Positions 43,983 to 53,782 of a stretch of 64,000 nucleotides of DNA are shown one piece after another. The DNA is taken from assembly GCF_015645385.1 (NCBI RefSeq), contig NZ_JADOET010000012.1, positions 46,160 through 110,159 on the forward strand, written 5' to 3'. Position 1 is the first letter of the stretch. Every line of letters starts with the position of its first letter. The DNA comes from Winogradskyella marina. Lineage in GTDB: Bacteria; Bacteroidota; Bacteroidia; Flavobacteriales; Flavobacteriaceae. The notes under the pieces are model-generated. The model saw nothing but the letters and a program-made list of their open reading frames with translations. It was not told where the DNA came from and did not search any database. A program made the translations under genes and the position numbers.

Positions 43983-44444
43983 TTACAACACAGGTTTTAG
44001 AATATAACGCTCATCATATTTCACATCAAAATCCTGCAACAATTTCAAATACTCGTCTTGAAATGCAACCTGTTTATGATGTTCTTCTTGATTTTTTATA
44101 TAATTAATTATTACAGGAATTTCAGATTTTGAATATGAAAATGCGCCATAGCCAGATTGCCAAGAAAACCGACCATTTACTAAACCTTTATTATTTATCC
44201 ATTTCGAAGAATCCTGTTTTACCTGTTTCATTAATTCTGATAACGATTGTGTTGGTCGCATTCCAAACAATATATGAATATGGTCTGCCATGCCATTAAT
44301 TTGCAACACCTTATGATTGTTATTTTGAATTATTCCTGTAATGTATTTGTTTAATTCTGCTCTCCAACGACCTCTAATTAAACTTTGCCTATTTTGAACT
44401 GCAAAAACGGTTTGAATATGGATTTGTGTGTATGTGTTTGGCAT
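43983..44444 (-). CDS. Y1-type (IS200-like/REP-associated) transposase
   Basis: 153 residues. Metal-binding HUH motif DHIHILFG (about 54-61) and the catalytic tyrosine in QSGYGAFSYS, the order of the Y1_Tnp fold. Such enzymes cut and rejoin single-stranded DNA at hairpins, and the RAYT subgroup is a one-copy domesticated-looking relative of IS200 TnpA. The gene appears intact with ATG at 44444. Confidence 0.88.
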   Translation of the reverse strand: MPNTYTQIHIQTVFAVQNRQSLIRGRWRAELNKYITGIIQNNNHKVLQINGMADHIHILFGMRPTQSLSELMKQVKQDSSKWINNKGLVNGRFSWQSGYGAFSYSKSEIPVIINYIKNQEEHHKQVAFQDEYLKLLQDFDVKYDERYILKPVL

Positions 44445-44460
44445 GGTTGTAAATTATATC

Positions 44461-44478
44461 GCGTACCTAAAGGCACGC
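44461..44478. repeat. inner hairpin, right end of transposase gene
   Basis: GCGTACC-TAAA-GGCACGC, 17 bp upstream of the transposase start codon. Inverted copy of 43944-43961. Confidence 0.65.
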
Positions 44479-44493
44479 TGGATTAATGAAATT

Positions 44494-44674
44494 TCTTCTA
44501 CCCATATGTTGTCCCTAACGGGACATTCGGAATTACCCCTAAATCTTCTACCTATATGTTGGCCCTAACAGGACATTCGGAATTACTCCTAAATCTTTTT
44601 CCTATATGTTGGCCCTAACGAGACATTCGGAATTACTCCTAAATATTCTACCTATATGTTGGCCCTAACGAGAC
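44494..44674. repeat. tandem 50-bp REP-type repeats, about 3.6 copies
   Basis: Units start at 44494, 44544, 44594 and 44644, exactly 50 bp apart. Each has TTC-TA-CCTATATGTTG, then a GTCCCTAACGGGAC-type core, ACATTCGG, and AATTACTCCTAAA. The core is a perfect palindrome in the first copy (44511-44524) and decays in the later ones. The last copy is cut after GAGACA. The rest of the gap up to 44857 holds no gene that I see. Confidence 0.85.
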
Positions 44675-44857
44675 AGTTTTGATGTATCGTATTATTAAAC
44701 GATATAGTTCATAAATGGACAATTTCAATTTGACTTGTATGCGATCTTTCACCGAAATGTCAACATTTATACAAACGTATTTATCGAATTAATCAAAGTT
44801 ATCCTTTTAATCGCATTCTTGTGATTCTAAACTAAGAAATCTTAGTATTTTTACAGC

Positions 44858-45652
44858 ATGATATCAGTTGTATTACTTGGTGCTGGCAATGTCGCCACAC
44901 ATTTATATAAAGCCTTTTCAAATTCTGAAACCATTACGATTACACAATGGTATAATCGTACACGTGCTTCTATTTCATCTTATGCAAACGACGTTGACAT
45001 AACAGATTCGTTAGCCGAATTAAAAGAAGCCGATATTTACATTATGGCGATTAGCGATGACCACATTGCTTCATTTTCCACAGATTTACCATTTACAAAT
45101 CGATTTGTTGTGCATACGTCAGGAAGTGTTGCCATGCACGATTTAGACAAAAAGAACAAGATTGGCGTTTTTTATCCACTGCAAACCTTTTCTAAAGATG
45201 CTGAAATCAATTTTACGGAAGTTCCGATTTGTATTGAAGTTTACGAAAAAGAAAACCTTCAACTTTTAAAAGATTTAGCAAAGGCTGTAGGGTGTAAACC
45301 TCATAAAATCACTACAGAACAGCGTCAAACACTTCATTTAGCTGCTGTTTTTGTTAATAATTTCACGAATCAATTATATAGAATCGGTCATGAAATTTGT
45401 GAAACCAAGAATATAGAGTTTGAAATTTTGCATCCTTTAATTGAGGAAACAGCTAAAAAAATTCAACACATGTCACCTTTTATGGCCCAAACAGGTCCTG
45501 CGAAACGGAATGATAAAAAAACTATAAAACGGCAACTTAAACTAATAGAAAAAGAAGAACACGAGGCCATTTATAAAATGCTTACAACGTCTATAAAAAA
45601 GACACATGGTGTAAGATCGACGAGAGTAAAACGCCATAAAAACGAAAAATAA
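44858..45652 (+). CDS. Rossmann/DUF2520-domain protein
   Basis: 264 residues. The N-terminal NAD(P)-binding motif is GAGNVATHL (8-16). The C-terminal DUF2520 helical domain (about 125-245) follows. The architecture resembles 6-phosphogluconate dehydrogenase-like reductases, e.g. ketopantoate-type, but the substrate is not known. It starts an operon with the KdsC-like, small membrane, UbiA-like and Maf genes (gaps of 2 to 27 bp). Confidence 0.82.
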   Translation: MISVVLLGAGNVATHLYKAFSNSETITITQWYNRTRASISSYANDVDITDSLAELKEADIYIMAISDDHIASFSTDLPFTNRFVVHTSGSVAMHDLDKKNKIGVFYPLQTFSKDAEINFTEVPICIEVYEKENLQLLKDLAKAVGCKPHKITTEQRQTLHLAAVFVNNFTNQLYRIGHEICETKNIEFEILHPLIEETAKKIQHMSPFMAQTGPAKRNDKKTIKRQLKLIEKEEHEAIYKMLTTSIKKTHGVRSTRVKRHKNEK

Positions 45653-45654
45653 CT

Positions 45655-46188
45655 ATGAGCGACGATAAAAGTTACAAAGAATATTTAGCAAACATCAACA
45701 CCTTTATTTTTGATGTTGATGGTGTCCTTACCGATGGCACAATTACAGTTACAACCGATGGCGAAATGCTAAGAACCATGAATATCAAAGATGGTTTTGC
45801 TCTAAAAACAGCAATTGATGCTGGATTTAACCTCTGTATTATTTCTGGCGGATCTAATGAAGGCGTTCGTAAACGTTTAGCCGGATTAGGCATTAAAGAC
45901 ATTTTCCTAGGAGCTCATAATAAAATTGAACAACTCAACAGTTACTTGGATCAGCATAGTATTTCAAAGTCGCAAGTATTGTATATGGGAGATGATATTC
46001 CTGATTTTCCCGTGATGAAATTAGTGGGTTTACCTTGTTGTCCGCAAGATGCAGTTCCAGAAATTAAAGCGATTTCAAAATATGTGTCTCATAAAAATGG
46101 AGGAAAAGGTGCCGTAAGAGATGTTATTGAGCAAGTGCTGAAAGTACAAGACAAATGGAATGGAAATTTTGACGCTAAGTACGATTAA
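45655..46188 (+). CDS. HAD phosphatase, KDO-8-phosphate phosphatase (KdsC) type
   Basis: 177 residues. The HAD nucleophile motif FDVDGVLTDG (about 18-27) is followed by SGGSNEGVRKR, where the Ser-Gly of motif II appears, and MGDDIPD (motif IV). No cap domain, as in KdsC, which releases phosphate from KDO-8-P in lipopolysaccharide core synthesis. KdsA and KdsB are not here. Starts 2 bp after the DUF2520 gene. Confidence 0.88.
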   Translation: MSDDKSYKEYLANINTFIFDVDGVLTDGTITVTTDGEMLRTMNIKDGFALKTAIDAGFNLCIISGGSNEGVRKRLAGLGIKDIFLGAHNKIEQLNSYLDQHSISKSQVLYMGDDIPDFPVMKLVGLPCCPQDAVPEIKAISKYVSHKNGGKGAVRDVIEQVLKVQDKWNGNFDAKYD

Positions 46189-46215
46189 ATAGATACAACG
46201 TAAACTACAACACAC

Positions 46216-46527
46216 ATGTCGCAAGGAAGAAGACATAGTACAGGATTTGGCTATATAGGTTTTGGTAATAATCAAGCAACTTTTAACCAAAGATCTTCTA
46301 AGCCTTTTTCTAAATACAAGGAAAAATTAGATCTTGAAGCACATCTACACTACAAAATGGATTTCTTGCATAAAGATTTATCCAAAGAAGACAAGCAGCA
46401 CATTAAAAACAAAATAAGACAACAAGAACTCAAAATTTTTAAAAAAGCGCTAATTATCAGTATCATTGTCTTTTTTATAATCGCTGCGTTTTCATATTAC
46501 TTAATTACTAAAATATTATCTCACTAA
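46216..46527 (+). CDS. small protein with C-terminal membrane helix
   Basis: 103 residues. A Gly/Ser/Arg-rich start (SQGRRHSTGFGYIGFGNN), a charged helical middle (about 35-78) and one membrane helix about 78-99. Family not recognised. Operon member between the KdsC-like phosphatase and the prenyltransferase. Confidence 0.7.
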   Translation: MSQGRRHSTGFGYIGFGNNQATFNQRSSKPFSKYKEKLDLEAHLHYKMDFLHKDLSKEDKQHIKNKIRQQELKIFKKALIISIIVFFIIAAFSYYLITKILSH

Positions 46528-46534
46528 ACCTCAA

Positions 46535-47464
46535 ATGATTCAGTTTCTTAATTTAATTCGTTGGAAGAATTTATTAATGATTGCCTTAATGCAATACTTA
46601 ATAAAGTATGCACTATTATTACCATTTCAAGAAAGCCATGGAGTACTTATTACCTTAAGTCACTTCAATTTTTTTCTTTTAGTATTAGCGACCGTGTGTA
46701 TCGCAGCTGGTGGTTACATTATTAACGATATTTATGATGTTGAAGCCGATAAAATTAACAAACCTAACCGATTAATTATAAATAAGCACATTTCAGAAAA
46801 AAAGGCGACGAACTTATTTGTTGTGCTTAATATTATTGGTGTCGGTTTAGGGTTTTATTTATCTAATGGTATTGGTAAACCTGAATTTTTCGCCATCTTT
46901 TTTATGACTTCGGCACTACTCTACATGTACGCGTCATACTTGAAACAAATTGCCGTTGTTGGTAACATTGTAGTGTCAATTTTGGTATGCTTAAGTATCT
47001 TATTAGTTGGAATTATTGAATTAATTCCTGTTATAACAGACAATAACAAAGCCATTCAAACCACTTTTTTATACATTATTAGAGACTATGCCATTTTTGC
47101 GTTTATGGTTAATTTAATAAGAGAACTAGTTAAAGATATTGAAGATATTGATGGAGATTATAAAGCAGGCATTCAAACATTACCTATCATTTTAGGAAGA
47201 GAACGCACTACTAAAATTGTTTTTATACTCTCATTAATTCCTATATTTTCAATCGTTTATTATGTTATTACCTATTTGTTTAAACAACAAGTAGTCGTAG
47301 GTTATTTTTTAATTCTTGTTATTGCTCCATTAATTTATGTGAGTATAAAATTGTTTAGTGCGAATCAAAAAGCGCAATTCAAACATATTAGCACAGTGCT
47401 AAAATTAGTTATGCTAACTGGTATGCTTTCCTTATTACTTTACAAATTTATTATCCTTAACTAA
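46535..47464 (+). CDS. UbiA-family prenyltransferase
   Basis: 309 residues with eight to nine membrane helices. The first Asp-rich motif NDIYDVEAD (about 65-73) and the second one DIEDIDGDY (about 202-210) bind the Mg-prenyl-diphosphate. Similar Flavobacteriaceae proteins are called geranylgeranylglycerol-phosphate transferase-like, but the acceptor cannot be read from sequence. It ends one base before the Maf gene. Confidence 0.85.
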   Translation: MIQFLNLIRWKNLLMIALMQYLIKYALLLPFQESHGVLITLSHFNFFLLVLATVCIAAGGYIINDIYDVEADKINKPNRLIINKHISEKKATNLFVVLNIIGVGLGFYLSNGIGKPEFFAIFFMTSALLYMYASYLKQIAVVGNIVVSILVCLSILLVGIIELIPVITDNNKAIQTTFLYIIRDYAIFAFMVNLIRELVKDIEDIDGDYKAGIQTLPIILGRERTTKIVFILSLIPIFSIVYYVITYLFKQQVVVGYFLILVIAPLIYVSIKLFSANQKAQFKHISTVLKLVMLTGMLSLLLYKFIILN

Positions 47465-47465
47465 A

Positions 47466-48059
47466 ATGCTAAACGACAAACTCAAAGATTTTAATATTAT
47501 TCTGGCTTCGGCATCACCACGTCGTCATGCTTTTTTAAAGGAACTGCAACTCGATTTCGAAATTCAATTAAAACCAGTTGAGGAAATTTACCCAAATGAG
47601 TTAAAAAGAGAACAGATCACAGATTTTTTGGCCAAATTGAAAGCTGAGCCTTTTTTAGAAAACCTTCAAAAAAATGACATTTTAATCACCAGTGATACCA
47701 TTGTTTGCTTAGGTGATAAAGCTATAGAAAAACCAAAAGATGAAGCTGATGCTGTTAACATGATAAAAGCATTAAGCAATAAAACACATGAGGTTGTAAC
47801 CTCTATCTGTTTCACTCAAAAAACAGAACAGCTCATTGTAAACACAAGTACCAAAGTGACGTTTAAACCCCTTACAGACGATGAAATTCATCACTACGTC
47901 AACCACTACAAACCGTTAGATAAAGCTGGTGCATATGGTATACAAGAATGGATTGGAGCCATTGGCATTACAAGTATTGAAGGCTCGTATAATAACGTTG
48001 TTGGCTTACCTACGCATTTACTTTACAAAACGTTAAATACCATTGCAGACAGCAATTAG
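47466..48059 (+). CDS. maf: Maf-family nucleotide pyrophosphatase
   Basis: 197 residues. The N-terminal LASASPRRHAFL (motif with Ser-Pro-Arg-Arg), the SDTIV motif (about 76) and the KPKDEADA block match Maf/YhdE. These enzymes hydrolyse dTTP/UTP or modified nucleotides to limit incorporation, and are tied to division arrest in some bacteria. Last gene of the operon starting at 44858. Confidence 0.9.
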   Translation: MLNDKLKDFNIILASASPRRHAFLKELQLDFEIQLKPVEEIYPNELKREQITDFLAKLKAEPFLENLQKNDILITSDTIVCLGDKAIEKPKDEADAVNMIKALSNKTHEVVTSICFTQKTEQLIVNTSTKVTFKPLTDDEIHHYVNHYKPLDKAGAYGIQEWIGAIGITSIEGSYNNVVGLPTHLLYKTLNTIADSN

Positions 48060-48143
48060 AATCTTATCTTTATAGAAACTGATTATCAGACATTTTGTAC
48101 CAAATTTATTAAGGTAACGGTGTCTATAAAACATCTATGAATT

Positions 48144-49082
48144 ATGATAAGAATAATAAAACCCAAACTTCTTTTAATACTAATTACGCTATTTATATAC
48201 GTCACGTCTTGTAAAGACAATACAACGACGACGTCTGAAAACGACATCGCTACAGTCTCTAAGGCTGAAGAACCACAACCTAAAACAAAACTATCTGACG
48301 ATTTTAAAAACTATTGGTATAATGGTGAAGCAGAAATTACGTCTTACAAGCTCGAACAAGCACGTTATGGCGAAATTAGAGAAGGCCAAGCCGTTTTGGT
48401 ATTTGTTACCGAAGACTTTTTACCAAAAGAACAAGTGAAAGCCAATAACTATGATGAAACTAACACTCCTATTTTAAAATTCAATGCCACCAAAAACTTC
48501 AATACTGGTATTTATCCGTATTCTATAATGGAAAGCACGTTTTATCCTGTGGCAAATAATCAACATGCACTAAAAATTACAGCTTCAGTACAAGAATGGT
48601 GTGGCCAAGTTTATACACAAGTCAATAATCGTAATCAGTTTGAAGTACGCTCACATTCCTATTTTCAAGGTGAAGCAGACGAAACTTTTAATGTTGAAAA
48701 AACATGGACTGAAAATGAACTGTGGACAAAATTGAGAATAGATCCTCAAAGTCTTCCTGTTGGTGATTTACAAATTGTACCATCGTTAGAGTTTTCGCGC
48801 CTTCATCATAAAAAATTAAAAGCTCACAACGCACTAGCAAGTAAAACTAATGATAGCTATACGTTACATTATGAAGATTTAAATCGGACTTTAAAAATAA
48901 ATTTCAGTCCTAACTTTCCTTTCGAGATATTAGGTTGGGAAGAAACGATAGTTAACGGAGTTGGTACAAATGCTGAAACTTTAACCTCTAAAGCTTCAAA
49001 ATTAAAATCCATAAAATCGGACTATTGGAACAAAAAAAGCAACGCAGATTTAAAGTTAAGAGATTCTTTAAAATTACATTAA
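48144..49082 (+). CDS. lipoprotein, unknown
   Basis: 312 residues. Lipoprotein signal ending in YVTSC (Cys23). The mature part begins after a Thr-rich spacer and has NYWYNGEAEITSYKLEQARYG, followed by VQEWCGQVYTQ. I recognise it as a protein conserved in Flavobacteriaceae beside Maf and MscS genes, sometimes mislabelled as Maf; it has no Maf motif. No enzymatic residues are apparent. Confidence 0.75.
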   Translation: MIRIIKPKLLLILITLFIYVTSCKDNTTTTSENDIATVSKAEEPQPKTKLSDDFKNYWYNGEAEITSYKLEQARYGEIREGQAVLVFVTEDFLPKEQVKANNYDETNTPILKFNATKNFNTGIYPYSIMESTFYPVANNQHALKITASVQEWCGQVYTQVNNRNQFEVRSHSYFQGEADETFNVEKTWTENELWTKLRIDPQSLPVGDLQIVPSLEFSRLHHKKLKAHNALASKTNDSYTLHYEDLNRTLKINFSPNFPFEILGWEETIVNGVGTNAETLTSKASKLKSIKSDYWNKKSNADLKLRDSLKLH

Positions 49083-49126
49083 ATAGTTGTAAATCTAAAT
49101 TATCTTTGATGTAAAGTAAGTCATCT

Positions 49127-49660
49127 ATGAACATCGTATTATCCAATTATCAAGATCAGATAATTTCTACACTTATATTATTAATAGTCCTGTTTATCCT
49201 TAGGACTATTATTGTTATTACAGTAAAGAAAATAGGAAAAAAAAGTGGTACAACAGAAGCACGAGCGGCCTTAATTGGCAGGTATGTAACCGTTACTTTC
49301 GTACTCATCGCAATTTTAATTGAAGCCTTTATTCTTGGTGCGCAAACACGAGATGTAACGCTTGTTTTTTCGTCTGTATTTGCTGTTATTGGTGTTGCAT
49401 TGTTTGCGATTTGGTCAATTTTAAGCAACATCACTTCTGGTGTTATTATGTTTTTTTCATTTCCATATAAAGTTGGAGATAAAATAAGAATACATGATAA
49501 AGATTATCCCGTAGAAGCCATCATCGAAGATATTAGAGCTTTTCAAATCCACTTAAGAGAAGATAGTGGAGATTTAGTCACTTACCCAAACAACCTTATT
49601 CTTCAAAAAGCTGTAACTTTATTGCAAAAGGATGCATTAGACGACAGCAGTATTTTATAA
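49127..49660 (+). CDS. short MscS-like channel protein
   Basis: 177 residues, much shorter than ordinary MscS. Three helices (about 10-30, 48-70 and 76-105) and the beta-domain up to a DLVTYPNNLILQK motif, where the protein ends. The C-terminal portal domain is missing. Small MscS relatives of this kind are known. Directly followed (3 bp) by CorA. Confidence 0.83.
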   Translation: MNIVLSNYQDQIISTLILLIVLFILRTIIVITVKKIGKKSGTTEARAALIGRYVTVTFVLIAILIEAFILGAQTRDVTLVFSSVFAVIGVALFAIWSILSNITSGVIMFFSFPYKVGDKIRIHDKDYPVEAIIEDIRAFQIHLREDSGDLVTYPNNLILQKAVTLLQKDALDDSSIL

Positions 49661-49663
49661 CGC

Positions 49664-50743
49664 ATGAAGAAAAAGAAGGTAAAGACACGTACTCATAATT
49701 ATAAAAAACATATTGGTAAAGCACCTGGTACGCTGGTGTATACAGGAAAGAAAACTGAGAAACAACTTAAAATAGAATCTTTCGATTATACCAAAGACAC
49801 TATAACCGAGAATGTGCTTACCAACATTGCAGATGTTAAAGCTCACAAAGAAACCGATTCTGTTACGTGGATTAATATCGATGGCCTCAACGCTATTACC
49901 GAAATTGAAAATATTGGTAAACAATACGATTTACACCCGCTTGTCTTAGAAGATATTGTAAATACAGCGCAACGTCCTAAAATTGATGAGTATGACGATT
50001 ACCTGTTTGTAGTTCTTAAAATGCTATACTATGATAATGAAGAAAACATAGTAATAGAACAAGTAAGTTTTATTTTGGGTAAAAACTATGTCTTGTCCTT
50101 CCAAGAATCGGAAGGTGATGTTTTTGACAATGTAAGAGAACGTCTTCGACATGGCAATGGTAGAATTAGAGGTTTAAAATCCGATTATTTACTGTATGCC
50201 TTAATAGATGCAGTGGTTGATAATTACTTTAGTATTATTGAAACCTTAGGTAATAAAATAGAAGATTTAGAAACCGATTTGTTTGAAGGCAATGCAAAAG
50301 AAGATATAAGTATTGAAGTACAACAACTAAAGCGCGAAATCTTAAAAGTACGACGTGCTATTTTCCCGCTTCGTGAGATAATTAACCGCGTTGAAAAAGG
50401 AGAACACTCACTAATCTTACAGCGCACAATCAATTATTATAGAGATATTTACGACCACTTAATTCAGGTGTCTGAAAACATAGATATTTACCGAGAAATG
50501 ATTTGGAGTTTAATGGACATGTACATGACAACCATTAGTAATCGTATGAACGAGGTGATGAAAGTTCTCACCATAATATCAACCATTTTTATCCCATTAA
50601 CCTTTCTCGCAGGTCTCTACGGAATGAATTTTGAATACATTCCAGAGCTACAATACCGTTATGGTTATTTTGTGCTATTGGGTGTGATGTTCCTAATGTT
50701 TTTAGGATTACTGTATTATTTTAAACGTAAGAAGTGGTTGTAA
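49664..50743 (+). CDS. corA: CorA-type Mg/Co transporter
   Basis: 359 residues. A long cytoplasmic funnel domain and two C-terminal membrane helices. The pore motif YGMNF (about residue 322) is followed by a YRYGYF loop and a basic end (KRKKWL). Pentameric divalent-cation channel. Operon with the short MscS gene. Confidence 0.93.
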   Translation: MKKKKVKTRTHNYKKHIGKAPGTLVYTGKKTEKQLKIESFDYTKDTITENVLTNIADVKAHKETDSVTWINIDGLNAITEIENIGKQYDLHPLVLEDIVNTAQRPKIDEYDDYLFVVLKMLYYDNEENIVIEQVSFILGKNYVLSFQESEGDVFDNVRERLRHGNGRIRGLKSDYLLYALIDAVVDNYFSIIETLGNKIEDLETDLFEGNAKEDISIEVQQLKREILKVRRAIFPLREIINRVEKGEHSLILQRTINYYRDIYDHLIQVSENIDIYREMIWSLMDMYMTTISNRMNEVMKVLTIISTIFIPLTFLAGLYGMNFEYIPELQYRYGYFVLLGVMFLMFLGLLYYFKRKKWL

Positions 50744-50802
50744 CTTTGAAAGCAACCAAGTGCAAAACATTACATCAACAATAACTAAAAAATTAACACA
50801 AC

Positions 50803-51102
50803 TTGAAAATGAATACCATAAATTTTAAAAAATGGGCTTTCCATTTTATGATTTGGATTTTAATAATTAATGTTATCTCATTTTACTTAACAGTGAGCTA
50901 TACTAGCTTGTTTAACGAATTTAACAACACAGGCCAGATCCTATTATATTTAGGAATTTTAGCAACAGTTTTACTCTTCATGAGTCTAATTTTTATCATT
51001 ATTAGCAGCATAAAAAAAGAGAAAAAGAATTATCAATATTGGACTTCAATAATCGGACTTATCTTTTTTGGAACATTGCCAATTTTAGCAAGTTTACTCT
51101 AA
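50803..51102 (+). CDS. small membrane protein, three helices
   Basis: 99 residues with membrane segments about 12-32, 44-67 and 77-98. The loop between the second and third is KKEKKNYQYW. No family recognised. 59 bp behind corA. Confidence 0.65.
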   Translation: MKMNTINFKKWAFHFMIWILIINVISFYLTVSYTSLFNEFNNTGQILLYLGILATVLLFMSLIFIIISSIKKEKKNYQYWTSIIGLIFFGTLPILASLL

Positions 51103-51232
51103 AAACAAAATTCGATTAGACATATAAGACGATATCGAAACGAAAAGCAAAAGTCAACGTTAAAAAAATCAAAAACAAAGGCTATACGATTCAAACTTTT
51201 CTATATTTGAAAAGCAAATAACCGAAATCCTC

Positions 51233-53752
51233 ATGCACCAACTTAGACTCTGTCTTCTGCTTGCTATCAGCACTATATTTTCACTTCAAGCACAACAACC
51301 AAAAACCTATAATGCATCAGAAATTTACGAAGCCGTTCAAAAACTAAATGTTTTAGGTTCAGTATTATATGTCGCTGCGCATCCAGATGACGAAAATACG
51401 CGTCTCATTTCTTATATGTCTAACGAAGTTAAAGCGCGTACTGCTTATTTATCCTTAACACGAGGCGATGGAGGTCAAAATTTAATTGGTCCAGAAATCA
51501 GAGAACTTTTAGGTGTTATAAGAACTCAAGAGTTACTAGCTGCAAGACGTGTAGATGGTGGAGAACAAATGTTTTCAAGAGCGAATGATTTTGGCTACTC
51601 TAAACATCCCGATGAAACTTTAGAAATCTGGAATGAAGACGAGGTTCTTGCAGACGTCGTTTGGGCCATAAGAAAATTTAAACCCGATGTGATTATTAAT
51701 CGGTTCGATCATAGAAGAGCTGGTCAAACACATGGTCACCATACAGCTTCTGCAACATTAAGCATGGAAGCTTTTGATATTGCTAATGATGCTTCAAAAT
51801 ATGCATCACAATTAGAATTGACTGAAACCTGGCAACCAAAACGTTTATTTTATAACACCTCTTGGTGGCGTTATGGAAGCCAAGAAAAATTTGATAAACT
51901 AGACAAAAGCAATATGCTCAATTTTGATGTTGGTGTGTTTTACCCTTCTAAAGGCATGTCTAACAACGAAGTCGCGGCATTAGCCAGTAGCCAACATTTG
52001 TGTCAAGGTTTTGGTCGTTTATCGCAACGTGGAACGCAACAAGAATATATTGAATTGTTAAAAGGGGAACCTATCAGTGAAGGCAACAATGTTTTTGAAG
52101 GGATTGACGTCTCTTGGAACAGAATTGAAGGTGGTGAAGCCATTGGAACCATTTTAAAATCCGTTGAGACCAACTTTAACTTTAAAAATCCAGCGTCACA
52201 TTTACCAGAACTTTTAGAAGCGTATAAATTACTTCAATCCATAAAAGATAAACACTGGAAAACCGTTAAAACTAAAGAGCTTAAAACAATTATTGAAGCC
52301 TGTACTGGTTTGTATTTAGAAGTTTCGGTAAATACGCCAACAGCAGCTCCCAACTCGGAAGTAAAGCTTAATATGGAAGTTTTAAATAGAAGTACTGTGT
52401 CAATTGACTTGGTGTCTTATAAACTTTCAACCTTAGAATCCGGTATTGCCAAAAACATGACCTTATCCTCCAATCAAAAATTAAATTTTGAAGAAGGTAT
52501 TACCATTCCAAATAACAGCAACTATACCACACCTTATTGGCTAAATACTAAAAGTACATTAGGCATGTACAACGTAAAAGACCAAAGTTTAATTGGCTTA
52601 CCAGAAACACCAAGAGCGGTTTTTGTTGCATTCAATTTATTAGTTGATGGCACTCCGTTAACAATCACCAAGCCTGTTGTGTATCGCTATTCTAAACCAG
52701 ATAAAGGTGAATTATATCGTCCTTTTGAAATTGTACCAATTGTTTCAGCAAGTCTAGGTCACGAGGTTTATATTTTTGAAAACGACCATCAAAAAGAAAT
52801 TGAAGTCACTGTAAAAGCTGGTAAGGATAATGTAGAAGGCTTTGTACAAATGGCTTATCCTAAAGATTGGCAAGTCTTTCCACAAAAACAAAAGATTGAT
52901 ATTGCTAGCAAAGGAGATATTCAAAATGTCATTTTTACAGTTATTCCTCCAAAACACCAAAGTGAAGGACTATTAACTCCAATGGTAAATATTGATGGTG
53001 AATTTTATACCGACAAAATTATTGAAATTGATTATGCACATATTCCATTTCAGACTGTTTTAATGCCTAGCGAAAGCAAAGTAGTACGTTTAAACATAGA
53101 AAAGGAAGGTAGTAACATTGGCTATATTGAAGGTGCAGGAGATGTGGTTCCAGAAAGCTTAAGGCAAATTGGATATAATGTCACAATCATTAAACCCGAA
53201 CAAATTTCGCCAGAAAACCTTGATGATTTTGATGCCATCGTTGTAGGAATCAGAGCTTACAATATTGTTGATGACCTTGTATTTAAACAACGGTTTTTAT
53301 TAGACTATGTAAAGGAAGGTGGCAACTTAATCATTCAATACAACACAAGCAGAGGTGTAAAAGTTGATAATTTAGCGCCTTACGATTTACAATTATCTAG
53401 AGATCGTGTTACAGACGAAAATGCGGTCGTAAGAATTTTAGAGCCAAACCATCCCATTTTAAATTTCCCTAATAAAATAGGAGTTCAAGATTTTGACGGT
53501 TGGGTACAAGAACGTGGGTTATACTTTCCTAATCAATGGGCTAAAGAATTTACACCATTACTTGCAGCTAACGACAAAGGTGAAAACTCTAAAGAAGGTG
53601 CACTTCTGGTTGCAAAATACGGTGAAGGAAACTATATTTACACAGGTCTCAGTTTCTTTAGAGAATTTCCGGCAGGAGTTCCTGGAGCGTTTAGACTTTT
53701 TGCAAACCTACTATCTGCTGGCAAACAAAAAGAAAGCACTCTAAAAAACTAA
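51233..53752 (+). CDS. large PIG-L-family deacetylase
   Basis: 839 residues. Signal peptide 1-21. The deacetylase domain (about 40-310) has the zinc motif AAHPDDENTR (48-57) and a second part with GHHTA (about 177). The middle region is beta-rich (about 340-610), and the C-terminal part (about 620-830) resembles a class I glutamine amidotransferase-like/ThuA fold (DDFDAIVVGIRAYN, HPILNFPN). It probably removes acetyl groups from surface or extracellular sugars. It lies in a unit with a Na+/solute symporter and an oxidoreductase, suggestive of a sugar-use operon. Confidence 0.85.
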   Translation: MHQLRLCLLLAISTIFSLQAQQPKTYNASEIYEAVQKLNVLGSVLYVAAHPDDENTRLISYMSNEVKARTAYLSLTRGDGGQNLIGPEIRELLGVIRTQELLAARRVDGGEQMFSRANDFGYSKHPDETLEIWNEDEVLADVVWAIRKFKPDVIINRFDHRRAGQTHGHHTASATLSMEAFDIANDASKYASQLELTETWQPKRLFYNTSWWRYGSQEKFDKLDKSNMLNFDVGVFYPSKGMSNNEVAALASSQHLCQGFGRLSQRGTQQEYIELLKGEPISEGNNVFEGIDVSWNRIEGGEAIGTILKSVETNFNFKNPASHLPELLEAYKLLQSIKDKHWKTVKTKELKTIIEACTGLYLEVSVNTPTAAPNSEVKLNMEVLNRSTVSIDLVSYKLSTLESGIAKNMTLSSNQKLNFEEGITIPNNSNYTTPYWLNTKSTLGMYNVKDQSLIGLPETPRAVFVAFNLLVDGTPLTITKPVVYRYSKPDKGELYRPFEIVPIVSASLGHEVYIFENDHQKEIEVTVKAGKDNVEGFVQMAYPKDWQVFPQKQKIDIASKGDIQNVIFTVIPPKHQSEGLLTPMVNIDGEFYTDKIIEIDYAHIPFQTVLMPSESKVVRLNIEKEGSNIGYIEGAGDVVPESLRQIGYNVTIIKPEQISPENLDDFDAIVVGIRAYNIVDDLVFKQRFLLDYVKEGGNLIIQYNTSRGVKVDNLAPYDLQLSRDRVTDENAVVRILEPNHPILNFPNKIGVQDFDGWVQERGLYFPNQWAKEFTPLLAANDKGENSKEGALLVAKYGEGNYIYTGLSFFREFPAGVPGAFRLFANLLSAGKQKESTLKN

Positions 53753-53782
53753 GAAGCTAACAACTAACTAAACAAACAGCTA

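Larger units (their letters stand above)
43800..44674. mobile_element. REP-associated tyrosine transposase (RAYT) element
   Basis: A transposase gene (43983-44444) flanked on both sides by short palindromes in inverted arrangement. Left: 43800-43817, 43898-43911 and 43944-43961. Right: 44461-44478 and the 50-bp repeat series 44494-44674. The left and right inner hairpins (TGCC-TTT-GGTAC cores) are inverted copies, as are the outer GTCCCTAACGGGAC/GTCCCGTTAGGGAC palindromes. This matches REPtrons, where a Y1 transposase is surrounded by REP sequences. Confidence 0.7.

Noticed and set aside
43983..44444. Complete IS200/IS605 insertion sequence with tnpB
   Set aside because: No tnpB or accessory gene is present and the flanks are REP-type palindromes, so RAYT is the better reading.
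44494..44674. CRISPR array
   Set aside because: The regular 50-bp series has no spacers: the whole unit repeats, the core is a REP palindrome and no cas gene is near.
48144..49082. Second Maf protein
   Set aside because: Neighbourhood-based labels may call it Maf, but it is a lipoprotein without the SPRR or SDT motifs.
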